From CAVVZJ01 sp963752755 (GTDB lineage: Bacteria; Planctomycetota; Planctomycetia; Isosphaerales; Isosphaeraceae), in NCBI GenBank assembly GCA_963752755.1, contig CAVVZJ010000010.1, positions 372,001 to 436,000 on the forward strand: a stretch of 64,000 bases of DNA. Direction: 5' to 3'. The notes beneath the pieces were generated by a model. The model was not told where the DNA came from. It made no database searches and saw nothing but the letters and a program-made list of their open reading frames with translations. Shown in pieces: positions 56,346-64,000 of the stretch. Each line of letters begins with the position of its first letter. The first letter of the stretch is position 1. The position numbers and the translations under genes were made by a program.

Positions 56346-56430
56346 GTGCCACTGGCGGCTTGCCCGCCAGTGTCTTCGGCCGCAGACCGGAGCACTGGCA
56401 GAAGACTGCCAGTGGCACCCAGAAAAGGCT
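56346..56430. repeat. Palindromic repeat with GTGCCACTGGC units in cassette 1
   Basis: GGTGCCACTGGCGGCTTGCC, CGCCAGTG and, further on, CACTGGCAGAAGACTGCCAG then TGGCACCC make two nested hairpins. GTGCCACTGG-type palindromes are widely repeated in planctomycete genomes. It lies between the small cassette 1 gene and its attC. Confidence 0.6.
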
Positions 56431-56590
56431 ACTTACCAGTGCCACCCGCCCGCCTCGCGTGGTCAAAGTCTTCGAGAAGCTCGCAGGCGATGCAGCCGGG
56501 GCCGTTGGCGCGGACCTGCTCTTCGGGAGGCGCCGCCAAGGCAGCCAAGGCGTCGCGGAGGAGCGGTTGCCAGAGGACGGCGTCATCCAC
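56429..56590 (-). CDS. Cassette 1: small acidic protein
   Basis: A 53-residue frame from GTG 56590 to a TAG at 56429, starting 15 bases after the GTTAGGC core with GGCGGGGG as ribosome binding site. It reads VDDAVLWQPLLRDALAALAA, PPEEQVRANG, then CIACELLEDFDHARRAGG. The helical start and acidic composition look like a real protein, and the position matches all other cassettes. CIAC could be a metal or redox pair. It is the first cassette after the presumed promoter, so it should be the most strongly expressed. No function is assigned. Confidence 0.55.
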   Translation of the reverse strand: MDDAVLWQPLLRDALAALAAPPEEQVRANGPGCIACELLEDFDHARRAGGTGK

Positions 56591-56605
56591 GGTGAAGCCC
56601 CCGCC

Positions 56606-56650
56606 GCCTAACCTGTTTGTAGGCGTCCGAAAAGTCGTGGAAAAACACGG
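56606..56650 (-). other. Candidate attI recombination site
   Basis: The last GTTAGGC core (56606-56612, minus strand) is not matched by a second core and has no attC arms. It is preceded by CGCCTACAAACAG, so the junction reads ACAAACAGGTTAGGC, close to the end of class 1 attI (AAAACAAAGTTAGGC, from memory). In an integron the first cassette joins attI through exactly one such core. The extent given is approximate. Confidence 0.6.
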
Positions 56651-56683
56651 CTGTTCAGGCGTATAATCCCGCTCGACCCTACA

Positions 56684-56712
56684 AATATCACGGATCGAAA
56701 AGGGCCTGGCAA
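56684..56712 (-). promoter_or_regulatory. Candidate cassette promoter (Pc)
   Basis: On the minus strand TTGCCA (56707-56712) and GATATT (56684-56689) are separated by 17 bases, matching -35 TTGACA at five of six and -10 TATAAT at four of six positions. Transcription would start near 56677, about 65 bases before the attI-like core, and run leftward through the cassettes. It is a prediction by eye. Confidence 0.5.
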
Positions 56713-56884
56713 GGAAAATCCGGGATTAGACGACTTCCCACGGGGCGGCAAACATGGCGCCGAGTGCCAGTGGATTTGCCCGTGCCGATCCTAACCGGAG
56801 CACCGGCACAGTCAGTGGCATCTAAAGAGTTGCCGAGGCCGCCCGCCGGTGTCGGCCCGCGGCAGCGGGTCAGGCCAGGCGCGT

Positions 56885-57150
56885 GGAAAATGGTGTCAGT
56901 TCAGAATGGCACTCGGATTTCCGAAACCCCAAATCAGACAAAAGATTATGGCGAGAAATGCCCGTATTGCTCACGACGCGCATTTATATAAATAAAATTT
57001 TTATATTTCGCTCGCCCTGGAATCCAAGGACTGCGGGTTCGGCCCCTGAATAATTAACCTCAAGGCCCGGTATGATGGCTTGCCTGAAGTCCAATGGGGA
57101 TTGCGAGTTACGTCATATCCGAGTGCCATTCTGAACTGACACCATTTTCC
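56885..57150. mobile_element. MITE-like element with perfect 34 bp inverted repeats
   Basis: 56885-56918 and 57117-57150 are perfect inverted copies of 34 bases, the inner part reading ATGGTGTCAGTTCAGAATGG. The 198-base interior encodes no transposase and is AT-rich near 56985-57012 (TTTATATAAATAAAATTT). This looks like a non-autonomous element mobilised in trans. It stands where an integron integrase gene would be expected, upstream of Pc. Confidence 0.75.
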
Positions 57151-57420
57151 TTCCGAAGGCGGGGGCAGGCCGCTGGGCCTCATCTCCGTGGAATCTTCGG
57201 CATGGCCCGGTTCCCTGACCACGACCCTCCCACCGACGGGCCGCATCGGGTCCGCACGCGCTTCCCCCGGAGTTGCCCCGGAGAATCTTGAGCAAAATCT
57301 TCAGAAAAGGTGATAATTCTTCGCCGCCGCCGCGATAGTGAAGGGGATGGTGCGCCGAAGTCCGTCGCGCCAGGTCCATCCACGACGCTGATCCACCTCC
57401 ACGAACGCGAGGGCCCCACC

Positions 57421-58707
57421 ATGTCCCGGCCGACACCGCCCGCCGACGACGCCAACGCCTCCCAGACTGAGCCCCTCAACGCCGAAACGCACGCCGCCAG
57501 CGGCCGCTCGCGGCCGGGCCGGGCCACCGGACCGAAGACCGTCGCCGGCAAGGCCAAAAGCCGGGCCAACGCCGTCAAGCATGGCCTGCGCTGCCAGGTG
57601 GTCGAGCCGCCAGCCGATCGCGAGGCGATCGCCGAACGGGTCGCGGCCTGGACCGAGGCGCTCCAACCGGCCGACCCGGTCGCGGCCTGGCTTGTCGCCC
57701 GCGCCGCGGCGCAGTCGGTGCGGCTGGATCGGTGCCGGGAACGCGAGTGCCTGGCCCTGGAAGCGAACGTCGCCGGCGCTGAACGCGACTGGTTGCGCCG
57801 CCGACGCGCCTGGGCCCGTCGCCTCGGCCATCAACTCGGCTCCGACCCCGAACGCCTCCACGCCCGCCTGACCCGCTCGGCGCTCGGCTGCGACTGGCTG
57901 ATCGCCCGCCTCGACGACCTCGCCCGCGACCTGGCCATCCCCGGCGGCTACTGGTCCACCGAGGAGTTCGTCCGCGCCCTGACCTTGCTCGGCCTCGAAG
58001 CCCGCCGCTGCGGCCCCGACCACCCCGCCGTCGCCCCGCTCTGGCGACTGACGCTCACCGCCCAGTCGCGTCCCGACCCCGCGGCCGTCGATGCCCTGCT
58101 CGGCACCGACACCCGCGCGCTCGACGAGCCGGCCCGTCGCGTCGAGCAACGCGCCCAGCTCGGCGACCGCGAGCCCGCCCGCCAGGCGTTGCTGGCCTTC
58201 GTCCGCACCGAGCAGGAGCAGCTCACCGCCCTCCGCGCCGCCCTCTGGGACACCCACGACGCCCCGGCCCTCGAAGCCGCCTGCGCCCACGCCCGCACCT
58301 TCGACCCCAGTCCCGAGGCCGCCCACGCCCGCCGCTACGAAGCCTCCCACGCCCTCGACCTTCACCGCACCCTCACCGCCCTCCACCGCCACCGCCTCGC
58401 CTCCGACGTCCCCGCGGCCGCCCCCTCCCCCCTCGTCCCGACGCCAGACGCCGCGGCGCCGAACGAACTTCAAGATAGAGAAACCCGCGACGCAACTTCC
58501 GAACCTTCAAGGACCTCGGAACCGCCCCCCGCCACTCCACCGGCGTCCCCTCCGCATCCTTCCGACGTCTCCCCGGCGTCTGCGGAGCGTCCGCAAGCCA
58601 TCTCCGGAGCCTCATCGCCCCGGCTCGATGGGGGTCAAGAGGCGAACGAGGGTCGGGCCACGCCCCGGCCGGAGCCAGGGACGTCCCTCGCCGCGCGAGA
58701 GTCGTGA
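57421..58707 (+). CDS. Planctomycete protein with TGPKT-GK-S-NA-KHGL motif
   Basis: A 428-residue protein from ATG 57421 (MSRPTPPADDANASQTEPLN). Near residue 40 it has SGRSRPGRATGPKTVAGKAK, then SRANAVKHGLRC, a motif common to many planctomycete proteins of unknown function. The middle 300 residues are helical and Arg/Ala-rich (WLVARAAAQSVRLDRCRERE; RRYEASHALDLHRTLTALHR), and the last 90 residues are Pro/Ser-rich and disordered. A dispersed repeat (58456-58478) is part of the coding sequence where order is lost. No signal peptide is seen. Related genes are often multicopy and sit near mobile elements; a DNA-related role is possible but unproven. Confidence 0.6.
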   Translation: MSRPTPPADDANASQTEPLNAETHAASGRSRPGRATGPKTVAGKAKSRANAVKHGLRCQVVEPPADREAIAERVAAWTEALQPADPVAAWLVARAAAQSVRLDRCRERECLALEANVAGAERDWLRRRRAWARRLGHQLGSDPERLHARLTRSALGCDWLIARLDDLARDLAIPGGYWSTEEFVRALTLLGLEARRCGPDHPAVAPLWRLTLTAQSRPDPAAVDALLGTDTRALDEPARRVEQRAQLGDREPARQALLAFVRTEQEQLTALRAALWDTHDAPALEAACAHARTFDPSPEAAHARRYEASHALDLHRTLTALHRHRLASDVPAAAPSPLVPTPDAAAPNELQDRETRDATSEPSRTSEPPPATPPASPPHPSDVSPASAERPQAISGASSPRLDGGQEANEGRATPRPEPGTSLAARES

Positions 58708-58845
58708 CGACCGAACCCGAGAACGGCAGATTCGCAAAGGACTCGGGCCAGGTCCCTGGACCGGGCTCGGGACCCGCACCGGAATTCTGTCGGGTGTGCG
58801 GGGGAAATCGCGATGGCAAGCAAGGGGGAGAGCGTCGACACGGCC

Positions 58846-59307
58846 TCAGTGGCCCTGACCGAGACGGCTTTCAAGCTGGAACTCGATGCGGCGGCTGTTG
58901 ATATCCAGGGTTTCGAGGATATCGAGAACCTCCGCCATGCACCAGCACTCCTTGCGGGCGAGCAGGATGATGTCGAGGTTCTCGGAGCCGAGCTTGAGAT
59001 ACCAGAGGATCTCGCTGATGATCGGCGAATCCTGAAAGGCGCGGTGCAGAAGTCCGAAGTCGTGGTGGTCCAGCTCGATCCAGAAGGCGCGGCCTTCGAG
59101 GTGTTCGATCCAGCGGGCGCGGAGGAAACCGTTCCAGTGGTGGCGGACCCACGCGCTGATGGCCGAGTCGCCGAGGTCGCGGCCGGCCTTCTCGCTCTCG
59201 ATCCACTTGTACCGTTCGGCCTCCTCACGGCCCTCGATCAAGACGCTGTGGCGCACGTCAGGCTCTTCAAGCGTGCCGACCGACGTCATGTCGTAAGTGA
59301 CCATCAT
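58846..59307 (-). CDS. Conserved hypothetical protein
   Basis: A 153-residue protein from ATG 59307 (MMVTYDMTSVGTLEEPDVRH). The N-terminal part has REEAERYKWIESEKAGRDLG and WVRHHWNGFLRARWIEHLEG, the middle FWIELDHHDFGLLHRAFQDS and the end ETLDINSRRIEFQLESR. It is alpha/beta without membrane helices or signal. I associate the RYKWIESEKAGRDLG..A...WV..HW..F.R..W.EHL pattern with short conserved proteins of cyanobacteria and planctomycetes, but no function is known to me. Confidence 0.7.
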   Translation of the reverse strand: MMVTYDMTSVGTLEEPDVRHSVLIEGREEAERYKWIESEKAGRDLGDSAISAWVRHHWNGFLRARWIEHLEGRAFWIELDHHDFGLLHRAFQDSPIISEILWYLKLGSENLDIILLARKECWCMAEVLDILETLDINSRRIEFQLESRLGQGH

Positions 59308-59682
59308 GGCGACCTCCCCTGGAGCGGAGTTGGGGACCGCGACCGGCCTCTCGGCTTGGGTGTCGGGGGCGGGAGGGTCCCGATCATAGCATCGGTCGGA
59401 CAGGCCGCCAACGTCAGTCCGGAAGTTCGCCGCCCGAGAGTCGGGAGGCCCGGGGAGCGGGCGTGTCCCACGATGGCTGGCAGTTAGTTCCCGTTGTTTC
59501 CGTTAAACTTCAATTTGTCCAGAGATTGAAGTTACCCGACGCACCCGGCTCCTGCAAGAGGTGCGCCAAGAATTCAAAAAAAAAGACGTTCCTGGAAATC
59601 ACCTCGCCATTGTCGAAGTTCCTTCTTGAAGAGATTTGAGCACACGAACGCGTCCCTGACCAATCCGTGCCGTTCGCGGTCC
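59308..59682. other. Intergenic region
   Basis: About 375 bases with no supportable gene. It is locally AT-rich at 59480-59600 (TTTCCGTTAAACTTCAATTT; AATTCAAAAAAAAAGACG), which may hold the promoter of the leftward 58846-59307 gene. GAAGTTCCTTCTTGAAGAG near 59615 is a weak inverted repeat. Confidence 0.45.
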
Positions 59683-61690
59683 TCAGACCAGCTCGGGGAG
59701 GTCGGCGGGAGCGGTGAAGAACGCCAGGTTTCTGCCAACCATCGTTGCCACGCCGATCCGGCCGGCGGCCATCGGTCCCAGCGGAGCTTCGGCCACGGCG
59801 CGCCAGATCACCTGGCCGGAGAGATTTGAGCAGATCAGGTGCACGTCCCGGCGCACGACCCGCCAGACGTCCCCCGACGGCCCGGCCATGAGCAGGAACG
59901 GCGCTTCCTCGCCGGGCGACTGGCCGCGGAGGTAGCCGGCCCCATCGTAGGCCAGCAGCCGGCCGTCGGGGGCGGCAATCACGATCCGCGAGCCAACCGT
60001 CTGCAAGTGCCAGCCCTCCCAGGGTGTTGGCGACTCCCAGAGGACCCGGCCATCGGCGCGGTGGCCGCGGAGCACCTGGGCCCGCCTGGCCAGCGTGACC
60101 CAGGCCAGGCCCTCGACCCCCGGTCCCTCCGGCGGCTCGACCAACAGCAAGGGCTCCGGCGGGTCGGGGTCGAACCGCCCGGCCGGCTCGCCAGCGGCGT
60201 CGAACAGGAGGAAGCCCCCGTCGTCGCAGGTCACCCCCATCATCCCGAGCGGCCCGAGCGCGATCTCCTCGACCGGGACCCGAAGCTCCCGCTTCCAGAC
60301 CCAGCGCCCCCCCACCGTCGCCCGCCCGAGCCGGTCGCGCTCCTGCACGATCGCCAGCCCGTAGGTATCGGGACGAACGATCAGGTGGGTCACCTGGTAG
60401 AGATTCAAGTCGATGCGGTGAGCCCCGTTACGGTTCGCGTCGTAGAGGACGATCATCTTGTCGGTGGCGGCGGCGATGTAGCCGGGATCACTCCGGAGGA
60501 TGCGGCCGACGCCCTGGATCTCGGGGGCCTGGCCAAGGGGGCGGCCGTCGGCTGCGAAGAGCTGGAGCCGGTTACCCCGGCTGATGAAACCGATCCGAGG
60601 CGGGCTGTCAAGCACGGCCAGGACCGCCGCCTCGGCCTCCTCGTCGCTCCGGGCGGTTTCGGCCACCCAGTCGGGTCGCCGGACCGAGCCGCCTGGACCG
60701 GCCGAGACGGGCTCGGGGGCGGCGGGCGGCGGAGTCGATCCCGGAGCCGGAGCCGGTCGGCTCGCAGCCCGTCGGCGGGCGGCCGGACCGGTCTCCAGGT
60801 CGATCCGGACGATCTCCCCGGTCGGCAGGCCGTAGATCAGGAAACGGCCGAGGGCGTCGAAGACCAGCGCCGAGGCGGCGCGGGCAGGCCCGTCTTCCAC
60901 TTGACGTTGCCAGCCTGGTTGAGCAGGTAAACCTCACCCTCCAGGGTGGCTGCGGCGATCGAGCGGCCGGGGAAGTCGGGGATGGCGTGGGTGGCCGTGC
61001 CCGCAAGGTGGTAGGAACCCTCATTGCGTCCCCGACCATCATAGCGCTGGATGCCCAGGTTGTAGCAGCTCGCCAGGATCAACGACCCGTCGCCACTGAC
61101 CTCCAGCCGGCCGACGTTCGAGAGCATCCGCTGCTCCCAGAGCACCTCACCGTCGAGCTTGTCCGAGCCCCGGGGGCTCAGCTCGACGCAAGCAACGAGC
61201 CGTAGCCCGAGGCGCCGACGAGCAGCGAGTCGGCGGGCACGAACCGGAGATGGGCCAGCGGCTGCCGGGTATCGACCTGCCCGGCGGGCCGGCCGTGTCG
61301 GGTGAAGAAGGCGGTCTGGCTGGACTTCGTTCCGATCGCCACGAACCGACCGTGGCTGTCCACGTCCAGGCTGGCCGCTCCGCTCGGGGCAGGCCGGTCG
61401 CTGACAGGTCCGAACTCGCGGTCCAGCAGCATCAGCCTGGGACCGCCGAGCAAGAGGGCGACCAGCGTGCCGTCGTCGCTGATCGCCGCCGAGACGATCG
61501 GGGCCGGAGCCCGCTCGGCGAGGAAGCGGGTGCCGTCGGCCCCCAGGAGGTAGAGGTTGCGTCCCTCGTCCCAGGCCAGCAGCGAGCCCGCCTCCCGCGC
61601 CAGGGAGAGGCCCGCGAGGGGGGCATCGGTCACGCTGGTCCAGGCGGTTGCGGGCTCCAGCCGGGCCGTCCGTCTCGGGCCTTCCGACAT
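59683..61690 (-). CDS. Beta-propeller (WD40/quinoprotein-like) protein, two frame breaks
   Basis: Three frames form one cytoplasmic protein of about 669 residues from ATG 61690 (MSEGPRRTARLEPATAWTSV). Blade-like repeats recur: GSLLAWDEGRNLYLLGADGT, LRFVPADSLLVGASGYGSLL, GRLEVSGDGSLILASCYNLG, then LGRFLIYGLPTGEIVRIDLE and GRVLWESPTPWEGWHLQTVG. A Pro/Ala-rich linker near the middle (SRPAPAPGSTPPPAAPEPVS) separates two propellers. Breaks lie near 61180 and 60890; the second is a one-base change just after NQAGNVKWKT. There is no signal peptide. It lies 10 bases downstream of the S41 protease gene's start region on the same strand order and may belong to the same unit. The function is unknown. 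Confidence 0.72.
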
Positions 61691-61700
61691 GCGCGGTCCC

Positions 61701-63426
61701 TCAGCGGGAAGACTGACCCCGGACCAGGGAGAGCGCCCGCTCCAGGAAGAGGTCCGTCCGGGGGTCGCCGAACGTCGGCTCGGCCACGCTCAACGCCTCG
61801 GCGTCCGCCCCTTCCCCCGTTCCCGCCGGCCTGGCCGCGAGCCGGACGCGGACGTCGGGCTCGACCCCTGCTCGTTGTAGGGGAGGTTCCTCGGCGAGTA
61901 GAACTTCGCCGTCGTCAGCTTCAGGCCGGCCGGCGCCGATCGCAGAGGGGAAGATGCTCTGAACCGAGCCCTTCCCGTAGCTCGGCTCGCCCAGCACGTG
62001 GCCCGGCCGTTGTCCTTCAAGGCCCCGGCCAGGATCTCGCTGGCGCTGGCGCTGTCGTGGTCGATCAGGACGACCATCGGCATCTTCCAGACGCCCCCGG
62101 CCTGGCCCGATAGACCGCGCTCTGGTCTGGCCGCCCGGCCCCGGGTCGAGACGATCACGCCACCCTCGAGGAACTCGTCGGCCATCTCGACGGCCACGTC
62201 CAGCAGGCCGCCGGGGTTGCCCCGGAGGTCGAGCACGAGGAACCGCATCCCCTGGCGGTCGAGGTCGGCGATCGCCTGCTTCAGCTCCTCGGTCGAGGTC
62301 TTCTGGAAGCCGTCGAGCCGGACGTAGCCGACCTTCGTCAGCGGATCGACGATCTTCGCCTGGGTGACGCTGTGGACCTCCACCTCCCGACGGACCAGGC
62401 GGACCGTCCGCGAACGGCCGCCGGCGTCGAGGACGACCAGACTCGAGCGCCGTGCCCTCGGGACCCTGGAGCTTGGCGGCGGCCTCGTCGAGCCCGAGCC
62501 CGGCCAGGCGCTCGCTGCCGACGCCGACGATCCGCTCGCCCGCCTTCAGGCCCGCCTCCGCCGCCGGTCCGCCCGGGATCACGCCCACCAGCCGGAGTCC
62601 CTGGGGGTCGCCCTTCAGCTCCACGCCCAGGCCGACGAAGTTGCCGTCGATGACGGCGAAGAGGTCGTCGAGCTTGTCGGGGGTCAGATAGGCGGTGTAA
62701 TCGTCGAGCATCCCGCAGGCGCCATAGGCGAACTCGAGGACGACGGGGGCCGCCTCCAGGTTGATCGCCTGTCGGGCGAGGTCGCAGGCCCAGGTGACGA
62801 ACGCGGCACGCCTCGCGGCGGTCGCGGGCGACGATCTGCTCGCGACGGCTCGGCAGAGCTCTGGCGGAGCCAGAGGACCCGCGACGGCTCAGCCTGCGGG
62901 GCGTTGGCCTGCGAGGAAGACCGGGTCGCGGAGGGCAACCTCCATGTTGTCCAGCCCGCCGCGCAGGAGCGGCACGAGCGAGACCGGGTCCACGTAGTGC
63001 GATCTGGATCCGATCGAGCACCTCGTCGATAGAGGCCCAGGGCTTCGGGCCGCGAGAGTCGCGAGCAGGACCTCGCGGAAGCTCCGGTCCTGATAGCGAC
63101 GGCCGAGCCGGTAGTGCGACTCGCAGAGCCGGAGCCGATGTCGGAAATCGACCCGATCCGGCCAGCGCTCGAGGGCCTTCTCATACGCCTCGATCGCGGC
63201 CGACCACTGACGTTGCCGCTCCAGTTCCAGCGCCTTCTCCAGCGCCGCGTCCGCCTGCGGATCGGGCACGGAGGAGGCCGGGGTGAGTCCGGCCGGGGCT
63301 ATCAGCGGCGGCCCGTCGGTCGCCAGACAACGGCCCGCGGGCATGAGGCCCAGGGCGAGGCCGAGCAGCCCAGAGGAGTCCCGCCAGGCCGATCGGTGCA
63401 AGTCGCGGTCGCAGGCGCAGGCGCAT
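61701..63426 (-). CDS. TPR-PDZ C-terminal processing protease (S41), several frame breaks
   Basis: Frames from ATG 63426 to 61701 combine into one exported protease of about 570 residues. The N-terminus (LAPIGLAGLLW) is hydrophobic. A TPR-like unit, LEKALELERQRQWSAAIEAY then EKALERWPDRVDFRHRLRLC, comes next. The S41 part starts LDDYTAYLTPDKLDDLFAVI and the PDZ domain is GNFVGLGVELKGDPQGLRLV, VIPGGPAAEAGLKAGERIVG. The protease core is VGYVRLDGFQKTSTEELKQA, LVLDLRGNPGGLLDVAVEMA and VVLIDHDSASASEILAGALK, where the nucleophile Ser lies in SASASE. Breaks occur near 63370, 62900, 62400, 61990 and 61870. Motifs are intact, so indel errors may explain them. It ends 11 bases before the propeller gene. 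Confidence 0.78.
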
Positions 63427-63819
63427 CGCAGGCGATCCTCCCACCAACCACGGGAGGGCGGGAGGATCGCCGGGGCGTTCGGGCGGAAAGCGGCGACGGC
63501 CCGCCCTTGGGCGAGAGGCACGGCCCGGTGGTTCACCCCGGAGGCGGGGCCACCAACCTGGACCGACGCCGGGCCTGGCCGTCTTGCCGACCCGAAGCGA
63601 CGGAGGTCCGTCCGCACACCGCTCCCTGGGTGCATTTCGAAGAGGCGAATCCATCTCGGAGGGCGCGACGACGGGAACCCCGGGAACGGCTGGCGCCGCG
63701 ATCTGGGGACGCTCCGGGTCGGCCGGGAAGGAGGGCGGCGACCAGTCGCCTCCACCCCTCCCTCGCGATTATATCACATCCGGGGAAGGCCTCCCGAAAG
63801 CCCCGTCAAACCGCCCGGC
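63427..63819. other. Intergenic region upstream of the S41 protease
   Basis: About 390 bases without a convincing gene. A frame that reads through it (from 63755) has Arg/Pro-rich, non-coding character. GCGATTATATCACATCCGGG near 63764 is the only AT-rich spot and may include a promoter for the leftward protease. Confidence 0.45.
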
Positions 63820-64000
63820 TCACGAGGACCCGGAACCGTTCGTCCCCGTGGCCAGGAGGCGACGCCGACGCAGCTCCTTCTGGACGTACTTCAACAGCCT
63901 CAGCTCGATCAACTCCTCCTCCAGAGCGGGGAGCGTCGGCTCGGCGAGCGTTTGCGAGAGGCTCTCCAGCAGCAGCGTCGCAAACTCGGAGCGGGCCCGG
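63820..64000 (-). CDS. C-terminal fragment of a gene that begins beyond the right edge
   Basis: The minus frame from the window edge to the stop at 63820-63822 gives 59 residues, including SEFATLLLESLSQTLAEPTL, then EELIELRLLKYVQKELRRRR. It is a helical, charged C-terminus with no motif that identifies the family. Codon use is like its neighbours. Only the end of the gene is present. Confidence 0.55.
   Translation of the reverse strand, partial: RARSEFATLLLESLSQTLAEPTLPALEEELIELRLLKYVQKELRRRRLLATGTNGSGSS

Noticed and set aside
47600..56600. A CRISPR array, because repeats alternate with unique segments
   Set aside because: The repeats are about 100 bp and palindromic, the unique segments are 200-900 bp and carry genes, and no cas gene is present.
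56662..56667. TATAAT on the plus strand near the attI candidate as a promoter for a lost integrase
   Set aside because: No -35 element is found at the right distance and no gene follows it, so it is not listed as a promoter.
57301..58473. A Gly-rich minus-strand frame opposite the KHGL-motif gene
   Set aside because: Its composition is what the complement of an Arg/Ala/Pro-rich gene gives; the plus-strand frame has the conserved motif.

Overview
The window is GC-rich DNA from a planctomycete, most like Isosphaeraceae/Gemmataceae. The evidence is the protein families present: PSCyt/PSD1 cytochrome proteins paired with DUF1501 proteins, DUF1559 pilin-like proteins, Ser/Thr kinases with the planctomycete N-terminal region and WD40 or TPR tails next to ECF sigma factors, a giant beta-helix protein with an MEGRQLLS-type anchor, a CRTAC1/ASPIC protein, and a 'CCRRIWRLLP' family protein. 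No rRNA, tRNA or CRISPR array was seen.

Layout. 1-2.5 kb: start of an exported protein and a ceramidase-like hydrolase with a LamG tail. 2.7-12.7 kb: a mobile-element graveyard. It holds an IS4 remnant, an IS630 remnant split by an intact-ended ISL3 element, two group II introns (one apparently starting exactly at the end of the other's domain V), an ISAs1-type element inside the second intron's reverse transcriptase, and rve-type and IS1595 remnants. 12.8-20 kb: a cytochrome c/cupredoxin protein, a planctomycete family protein, an EF-hand membrane protein and a D,D-carboxypeptidase, with palindromic repeats. 20-31 kb: two sigma-factor/kinase signalling modules on either side of an FHA protein and a beta-helix exoprotein. 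31-46.3 kb: PSD1/DUF1501 pair, TPR-ASPIC protein, lipoprotein, DUF1559 protein, an AstE-like zinc hydrolase, a second DUF1501 protein, and the proton-translocating transhydrogenase genes pntA and pntB.

The standout region is 47.6-56.6 kb: an integron cassette array. Fifteen attC-like sites, nearly all 89-100 bp and very alike, each bounded by GCCTAAC and GTTAGGC and each with conserved paired arms, alternate with sixteen cassettes, nearly all with one minus-strand gene. At the right end, a lone GTTAGGC core preceded by an attI-like sequence and a promoter-like pair (17 bp spacing) suggests the old attI/Pc. No integron integrase gene is visible, so within this window the array is an orphan (CALIN-type). 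An IS1-like element cuts off the last cassette at the left end, next to pntB. The cargo is small proteins mostly of unknown function, including a HEPN-like protein, two related zinc-ribbon proteins, a PEP-CTERM exoprotein and several membrane proteins.

56.6-64 kb: a 266 bp MITE-like element with perfect 34 bp inverted repeats, a planctomycete protein with a TGPKT..GK..S..NA.KHGL motif, a small conserved protein, a beta-propeller protein, a TPR-PDZ-S41 protease and the end of another gene.

Many otherwise well-preserved genes (pntA, pntB, PSD1, kinase, DUF1559, ASPIC, S41, RT) show single-base frame changes. This pattern suggests indel errors in the assembly as much as real decay, and such genes are described as whole genes with the break noted.
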